Notes under the pieces: generated by a model
Seen by the model: the letters and a program-made list of their open reading frames with translations, nothing else
What the model was told of the DNA's origin: nothing
Databases searched by the model: none
Translations under genes and position numbers: made by a program
Shown here: piece by piece, positions 59,441 to 64,000 of the stretch
Layout: each line of letters begins with the position of its first letter
Position numbering within the stretch: the first letter of the stretch is position 1
DNA from: Phascolarctobacterium sp.
Lineage (GTDB): Bacteria; Bacillota; Negativicutes; Acidaminococcales; Acidaminococcaceae
NCBI GenBank assembly: GCA_030531205.1
Contig: JAUNOC010000001.1
Coordinates: 1 to 64,000 of the forward strand
Reading direction: 5' to 3'
Length of the DNA: 64,000 nt

Positions 59441-60679
59441 ATGGCTCATGTTGACATGGATTATCAAAACAGTGCAGTTCCCCAATCCGAACGCCGTGGT
59501 TATTTAACCATGTTTATGATTATGTTAGGATTCACTTTTTTCAGTGCCAGTATGTGGACTGGACAGGTGTTGAGCAACGGTCTGAACTTTAACGGCTTTT
59601 TGGGTGCCCTTTTGTTGGGCGGCTTGATTTTAGGTCTTTATACCGGCATTCTGGGTTATATCGGTGCAGAAAGCGGTTTGAGTTTAGACTTACTGGCAGT
59701 ACGCAGTTTTGGCATTAAGGGTTCTTATTTGCCCAGTGCCCTCATTGCTTTTACCCAGTGTGGCTGGTTTGGTGTAGGTCTTGCTATGTTCGCCATCCCC
59801 ATTGCCCAAGCATGGTATGGCAACAACGAAATGGTAATGTATGGTCTGGTTCTTTTGGCAGGTATTTGTATGACCTGTTCCGCTTATTATGGCATTAAAT
59901 CCTTGACCATTATTTCTTATATCGCAGTTCCCTGCGTAGCAATTCTTGGTACTGCTGCCATGATTATTGCAGCACAACAGGGTAACGGTACGTTCATTGA
60001 AAACTTTGCTAAATCCACCAATGATTTAGGCATTATCGGCGGTGCAGGACTTGTTATCGGTTCCTTTGTCAGTGGCGGTACTGCTACCCCCAATTTTACC
60101 CGTTATGCCAAAGGTAAATGGACAGGTTTCTGGACTACAGTTATTGCCTTCTTTATTGGCAACAGTTTAATGTTCTTCTTCGGTGCTGTGGCTAATATCT
60201 ATGTTGGCGGCAACGATATTTTTGATGTTATGCGTAACCTGGGTATGTTCTGGACTGCAATTTTAGTTTTAGGACTGAACATTTGGACTACCAATGATAA
60301 TGCCATTTATACCACCGGTTTAGGTTTGGCAAACATTACCGGCTTCAGCAAGAGAAGCATGGTACTCTTCAGCGGTGCTTTGGGGACTGTGGCAGCAGTT
60401 TGGCTCTATTGGAATTTCTGCGGTTATTTGAGCATTTTGAATGCTACCCTGCCGCCCATCGGTATTATTCTTGCACTTGGTTATTTCATAAACAAAGAAA
60501 AATATAACGACCCCAACTCTGCTCCGGTTACAATCAACTATGGTGCAGTATTAGGCGTTATTGTTGGCGCTGTGATTGGTAATTTAACCAGTAATGGTGT
60601 GCTCAGCGGTGTACCCTCCATCAATGCCATGATTTCTGCTTCTATAATTTATTTACTTGGCAATAGATTCCAAAACTAA
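59441..60679 (+). CDS. NCS1 cytosine/purine permease (CodB-like)
   Basis: 412 residues, 12 membrane helices, LeuT fold; N-terminal SERRGYLTMFMIMLGFTFFSAS and the GGTATPNFTRYAK segment (about 207-219). Imports cytosine or a related nucleobase with H+ or Na+. Preceded by TTAGGAGGAAATTTAA; followed by a strong terminator. Possibly functions with the PRT-like gene upstream in base salvage. Confidence 0.9.
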   Translation: MAHVDMDYQNSAVPQSERRGYLTMFMIMLGFTFFSASMWTGQVLSNGLNFNGFLGALLLGGLILGLYTGILGYIGAESGLSLDLLAVRSFGIKGSYLPSALIAFTQCGWFGVGLAMFAIPIAQAWYGNNEMVMYGLVLLAGICMTCSAYYGIKSLTIISYIAVPCVAILGTAAMIIAAQQGNGTFIENFAKSTNDLGIIGGAGLVIGSFVSGGTATPNFTRYAKGKWTGFWTTVIAFFIGNSLMFFFGAVANIYVGGNDIFDVMRNLGMFWTAILVLGLNIWTTNDNAIYTTGLGLANITGFSKRSMVLFSGALGTVAAVWLYWNFCGYLSILNATLPPIGIILALGYFINKEKYNDPNSAPVTINYGAVLGVIVGAVIGNLTSNGVLSGVPSINAMISASIIYLLGNRFQN

Positions 60680-60687
60680 TATAGCAA

Positions 60688-60722
60688 TAAAAAATCCCAC
60701 TGCAATGCAGTGGGATTTTTTA
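60688..60722. terminator. Bidirectional terminator after codB-like gene
   Basis: ATCCCACTGC-AAT-GCAGTGGGAT between A and T tracts; nearly the same hairpin as at 37366-37401. Confidence 0.92.
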
Positions 60723-60726
60723 TTGC

Positions 60727-62568
60727 TTATTTATTATCCAAATCATACTTCCGTAAATAGCGGTAAAGCGTAACGCGGCTGACATCCAACATTTTTGACA
60801 AACGGCTGATATTGCCACCGGCAGATTTCCAAGCACCAAGAAAGGCGTTCTTATCGGTTTTCCAAGATTTTTCTGCTGCCTTATTCACCGGCATACTTAG
60901 GTCCTCTGCTGTTAAGAAACCGGAATCAGTATGGAAAAACGCCTTTTCAATTACGCCCTGCAACTGTTTAATATTTCCCGGCCAGTCATAACTGCGTAAC
61001 ACTTCCAAAGCATCATCGGAAAACTTTTTCATCGGTGTATTGTAGCGTTCGTCCATTTCCTCCAAAATATGGTTGGCAATGATTTCAATATCCGTGATAC
61101 GGTCTTTCAAAGCCGGCACTTTTATAAATGTATTCACTACCATGTCATAAAGTTTTCTGCTGAAAAGGCCTTTGTCCGTCAAGCGTTTCAAATTAGAATC
61201 GCATGCCACAATTAAACGGATATTATATTTGCCTGTTTGCAAAACATCTGCCAATTCATCCCCGATACTTAAGGAAAGTTTTTCTGCTTCATCCAGCAAA
61301 AGCGTGCCACCATTGGCAAGTTCCAACTTGCCTGCGGTCTTTTTCAAACCATTACTACTGCCAAAAATTTCTTCCCGCATTTCGAAATCATCCACATTGC
61401 GACACTTAACCATGATAAAGGGGGACACTGCTCTTGCACTGGCCTGATGAATACCATGTGCCAGACGTTGCTTGCCTGTTCCCGGTTCTCCTTGCAAAAG
61501 GATGTTGCGATTACCTCTTGCTAAACGGCTTGCCCGATGTTGCAGTTGACGGAACTCCTCTGTTTTCCCTACCATACTGTACAAACTATTGCGGTTAGTG
61601 TAACCAGTTGCATGAGCAATCATATTTTTCAATTCTTCAACAGATACTGAGAACAAAATAACTCCTGTAATCTCTGAACCGATGTTTATTGGCCAAACAG
61701 AAGTAATGTCATCATAGGTATGTTCCGCCGTTATCCAGGTCATTTCCTGTCCCAAAACCTGTTGCCCGCTCAACGCTGCTGCAATAGGCAGATGTTCATA
61801 ATTTAGGAACACATCCTGCAGGCGGTTCTTGCCTTCCATACGTTGTTGTGCTCTTTCGTTGCAATATTTTATTACGCCATCCCTGTCCAACAAAAAAATT
61901 GCAGCCGGCAAATTGTTCATTAAAATATCGTTTACTGTCCACTTTTCCAAAGAAGTCAAATGATCTTCAATGGCATACTTCAATGTAATAAGGTGGTTCA
62001 CTAATAATTCATTAGGTACGTTACTCTTATCCATGCTGAAGAAGGTAAGTACATAACGCAATTTCCCGTTCACAAAGATAGGCGCACTGCAGGCATCTCC
62101 ACCATGACAATCACGCATCCACATTTCCGGGCCAAACATCATAAAAGGTGTGTTATGTTCCAACGCAATGCTCACACTGCTAGTACCAACATCTTCTTCA
62201 AGAACACGCATACCTTGAATATCCTCAATGCTCTTGCGGAAAAAAGGCATCGCAAAATTTTTTACAACATAACCATCTTTGTCAATAAGCATCATAGAAA
62301 GATTATGCATATTCAGATGTTGTTTAATTTGCTGGTAAAGCCCTTCTAAGTATTCCAACACTAAAGCATGCTTTTGTAAATGCAACTTGATTTCCGCCGC
62401 ATTTAACTTGTGATTGGTGGCAAATGTCTCATGTGGCAAATGTAATTGACGACAACGCTGCCAACTCTCTGCAATCCAAGGATGTACATTAGGGTCAACA
62501 ATCCCCTCCTCCATGAATTTGTTGTAATATGCCTCCAATTTTTCTTTGTTGCGTTTTTCACGAATCAT
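60727..62568 (-). CDS. AcoR/DhaR-like AAA+ regulator lacking the GAFTGA loop
   Basis: 613 residues. N-terminal GAF-like sensor (about 60-210), PAS (about 215-320), AAA+ domain (about 330-550) and Fis-type HTH (ISRLSKMLDVSRVTLYRYLRK, about 587-607). Walker A GEPGTGKQ and Walker B TLLLDEAE are present, but the sigma-54 contact loop GAFTGA, expected after EEIFG, is replaced by SSNGLKKTAG. It may thus act on sigma-70 promoters, as DhaR/TyrR do. It is convergent with the codB-like gene and divergent from tRNA-Gly/purC. Confidence 0.9.
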   Translation of the reverse strand: MIREKRNKEKLEAYYNKFMEEGIVDPNVHPWIAESWQRCRQLHLPHETFATNHKLNAAEIKLHLQKHALVLEYLEGLYQQIKQHLNMHNLSMMLIDKDGYVVKNFAMPFFRKSIEDIQGMRVLEEDVGTSSVSIALEHNTPFMMFGPEMWMRDCHGGDACSAPIFVNGKLRYVLTFFSMDKSNVPNELLVNHLITLKYAIEDHLTSLEKWTVNDILMNNLPAAIFLLDRDGVIKYCNERAQQRMEGKNRLQDVFLNYEHLPIAAALSGQQVLGQEMTWITAEHTYDDITSVWPINIGSEITGVILFSVSVEELKNMIAHATGYTNRNSLYSMVGKTEEFRQLQHRASRLARGNRNILLQGEPGTGKQRLAHGIHQASARAVSPFIMVKCRNVDDFEMREEIFGSSNGLKKTAGKLELANGGTLLLDEAEKLSLSIGDELADVLQTGKYNIRLIVACDSNLKRLTDKGLFSRKLYDMVVNTFIKVPALKDRITDIEIIANHILEEMDERYNTPMKKFSDDALEVLRSYDWPGNIKQLQGVIEKAFFHTDSGFLTAEDLSMPVNKAAEKSWKTDKNAFLGAWKSAGGNISRLSKMLDVSRVTLYRYLRKYDLDNK

Positions 62569-62650
62569 TTTTTAGTAAACCTCCCTTACTACCGCACTTT
62601 CTTGGAAAAACAGGAATATTATACTTGAAACCATACTTTTTTGTAAAGTG

Positions 62651-62675
62651 AAAAGTGTAAAATATTTACACTTTT
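62651..62675. promoter_or_regulatory. Perfect palindrome upstream of the AAA+ regulator gene
   Basis: AAAAGTGTAAA-ATA-TTTACACTTTT. It lies between the regulator's own promoter (TATAAT at 62624-62619) and the tRNA-Gly -35 box; a likely protein-binding site, possibly for autoregulation. Confidence 0.55.
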
Positions 62676-62680
62676 TCTCG

Positions 62681-62709
62681 TTGCTTTTTTACTAAATTTG
62701 TTGTATAAT
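62681..62709 (+). promoter_or_regulatory. Promoter of tRNA-Gly
   Basis: TTGCTT (62681-62686), 17 bp, TATAAT (62704-62709); start predicted about 5 nt before the tRNA. Confidence 0.65.
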
Positions 62710-62720
62710 TTTTTAATTAT

Positions 62721-62795
62721 GCGGGTGTAGCTCATTGGTAGAGCAGTCGCTTCCCAAGCCACGTGTAGAGGGTTCGATTCCCTTCACCCGCTCCA
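62721..62795 (+). tRNA. tRNA-Gly (anticodon CCC)
   Basis: Acceptor GCGGGTG/CACCCGC, D arm GCTC/GAGC, loop TTCCCAA with anticodon CCC, T arm GAGGG-TTCGATT-CCCTT, encoded CCA. The anticodon stem GTCGC/GCCAC contains a C-C mismatch. Confidence 0.92.
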
Positions 62796-62843
62796 TTTTA
62801 TTTTTGGAACGGTTTTTATAATTATTGTGAAAGGATATTTACC

Positions 62844-63527
62844 ATGAAAAAGCTTTATTCGGGTAAAACTAAGGATGTTTTCCAACTGGAAAACGGTAAT
62901 GTGCTTTTGAAATTCAAAGATGACTGCACCGGCAAGGACGGCAAGTTTGACCCCGGTGAAAACAGTGTGGGGCTCACCATTGAAGGCATCGGCAGGGCCA
63001 ATTTGGAAACCAGTATTCACTTTTTTGAGGTTTTGAAAAATGCTGGCGTAAAGACCCATTACATCGGTGCTAATCTTGATGATGCTACTATGGAAGTTCT
63101 GCCAGCCAAGGTATTTGGTCATGGTCTGGAAGTTGTCTGCCGTCTGGTGGCAACCGGTTCCTTTGTCCGTCGCTACGGCGAATACATTAAGGACGGCACT
63201 CCCCTCACCGGCGGACTGGTAGAAACCACTTTCAAAAATGATGCTCTTGGCGACCCTCTGGTAAATGAAGATGCATTGGTTGCTTTGGGCGTTATGAGCC
63301 ATGAAATGTATGCTTCCATGCGGGAGCAGACCTTAAAGATTACCCGCATTGTAGCTGAGGACTTGAAAAAGAAAAACCTTGATTTGTACGATATTAAATT
63401 TGAATTTGGCTACAACAAAGACGAGGTCATTTTGATTGATGAAATTGCCAGTGGCAATATGCGTGTTTATCAAAATGGCAAAATTGTTGACCCCATGGAT
63501 TTGACCAAGCTTATTTTAGGCAAATAA
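62844..63527 (+). CDS. purC: SAICAR synthetase (PurC)
   Basis: 227 residues, slightly short but complete. N-terminal [26 protein letters not shown] (about 95-110) and the metal/ATP site [11 protein letters not shown] (about 197-207). It joins aspartate to CAIR in purine synthesis. AAAGGATATTTACC precedes the ATG. Follows tRNA-Gly by 48 bp. Confidence 0.96.
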   Translation: MKKLYSGKTKDVFQLENGNVLLKFKDDCTGKDGKFDPGENSVGLTIEGIGRANLETSIHFFEVLKNAGVKTHYIGANLDDATMEVLPAKVFGHGLEVVCRLVATGSFVRRYGEYIKDGTPLTGGLVETTFKNDALGDPLVNEDALVALGVMSHEMYASMREQTLKITRIVAEDLKKKNLDLYDIKFEFGYNKDEVILIDEIASGNMRVYQNGKIVDPMDLTKLILGK

Positions 63528-63532
63528 ACTCA

Positions 63533-64000
63533 ATGAACATAGATTTACAAACTCTTAAACTGCTTATTGTAATGGTATTTTTCTTGTGCTGCTCCGCTTT
63601 CTTTTCCGCAGCGGAAACTGCTTTTTCCGCCATTAACAAAACCCATTTACGGGCTTTGGCGGAAGACGGCAATAAGCGGGCGGCAAAGACCTTACAATTA
63701 GTAGAAGACTATGACAAACTCATTTCCACTATTCTCATCGGCAACAATATTGTGAACATTGCTTTGGCCTCCACTTCCGCTTTGCTTTTTGTCAACATTT
63801 TTAAAAATAATCAGGATTTGGGTGCTACCTTGTCTTCTATTTTTGCTACCATTGCGGTTTTAATTTTTGGCGAAGTAACTCCTAAAACCATTACCATTGA
63901 CCGTCCTTCCAAGACGGCTATGTTCACCACTCCTGCCATTGCTTTTTTTGAAAAACTCTTTACCCCCTTTACCTTTTTCTTTTCTCATTGGAAAAATTTG
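63533..64000 (+). CDS. CNNM/CorC-type transporter, N-terminal part (runs off window end)
   Basis: The first 156 residues: DUF21/CNNM membrane domain with SAFFSAAETAFSAIN (about 20-34), LIGNNIVNIALAS and FGEVTPKT (about 122-129), which form the Mg2+/Na+ pathway. The CBS pair and CorC domain expected to follow lie outside the window. Starts 6 bp after purC. Confidence 0.9.
   Translation, partial: MNIDLQTLKLLIVMVFFLCCSAFFSAAETAFSAINKTHLRALAEDGNKRAAKTLQLVEDYDKLISTILIGNNIVNIALASTSALLFVNIFKNNQDLGATLSSIFATIAVLIFGEVTPKTITIDRPSKTAMFTTPAIAFFEKLFTPFTFFFSHWKNL

Overview
The window looks like a chromosomal segment of a Gram-negative-walled Firmicute (class Negativicutes), most plausibly an asaccharolytic, dicarboxylate-using member of the Acidaminococcaceae close to Phascolarctobacterium. 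The evidence is an outer-membrane porin with an N-terminal S-layer-homology domain (OmpM type), a TpsB outer-membrane transporter, a BofA-family protein and a T-box leader (Firmicute traits), two sodium-pump decarboxylase beta subunits, and near-identical SLC13-type dicarboxylate carriers. The genus is an inference; no rRNA is present to confirm it.

Layout. 1-13 kb: carboxylate energy metabolism. Two SLC13/DASS carriers flank a betaine-type ABC system. A Crp/Fnr regulator, a CitA/DcuS-type two-component system, and a tandem duplication of a small OadG-like subunit plus OadB-family beta subunit follow. Three of these promoters carry TGTTGC half-sites or dyads centred at -41.5. 13-18 kb: bofA, recR, ybaB and dnaX, interrupted by a TpsB gene. 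18-24 kb: redox and oxidative-stress genes (DUF362 ferredoxin, FprA, rubredoxin, flavin reductase-rubredoxin fusion, thioredoxin, a mini FTR-like protein, flavodoxin) and the SLH porin. 24-27 kb: a small accessory patch with an orphan RelB-like antitoxin, a CoiA-like protein and a YhhQ family carrier. 27-38 kb: SLC13 carrier with divergent LysR regulator, DUF190, alr, ychF, a frameshifted crcB, a Trp T-box controlling TrpB2, panF-yhdT, a HAD phosphatase and two paralogous proteins of unknown function. 38-50 kb: a TrpXYZ-like ABC system, tatD, two exported proteins, and a complete liv branched-chain amino acid importer with a CBS-ACT protein. 50-64 kb: YkvI carrier, a class III PLP enzyme resembling isoleucine 2-epimerase, sstT, a decayed autotransporter heptosyltransferase, an exported Ntn hydrolase, mnmA, two tRNAs, a PRT-like protein, a CodB-type permease, an unusual AAA+ regulator, purC and a truncated CNNM protein.

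The most unusual material is intergenic. Several gaps are mosaics of (i) a ~22-bp core, TAATCACAGGAACATTTTAC plus CA, whose ACC end is joined to degenerate tandem arrays with a strict 7-bp period but a different heptamer at each site; (ii) ~300-bp cassettes with conserved arms around interchangeable paired palindromes; and (iii) hairpins with constant loops but different stems. These abut or run into gene ends, in one case supplying the C-terminus of a membrane protein. A second recurrent feature is a set of promoters whose -10 box lies 7-10 nt before an ATG with no Shine-Dalgarno sequence, suggesting leaderless mRNAs.
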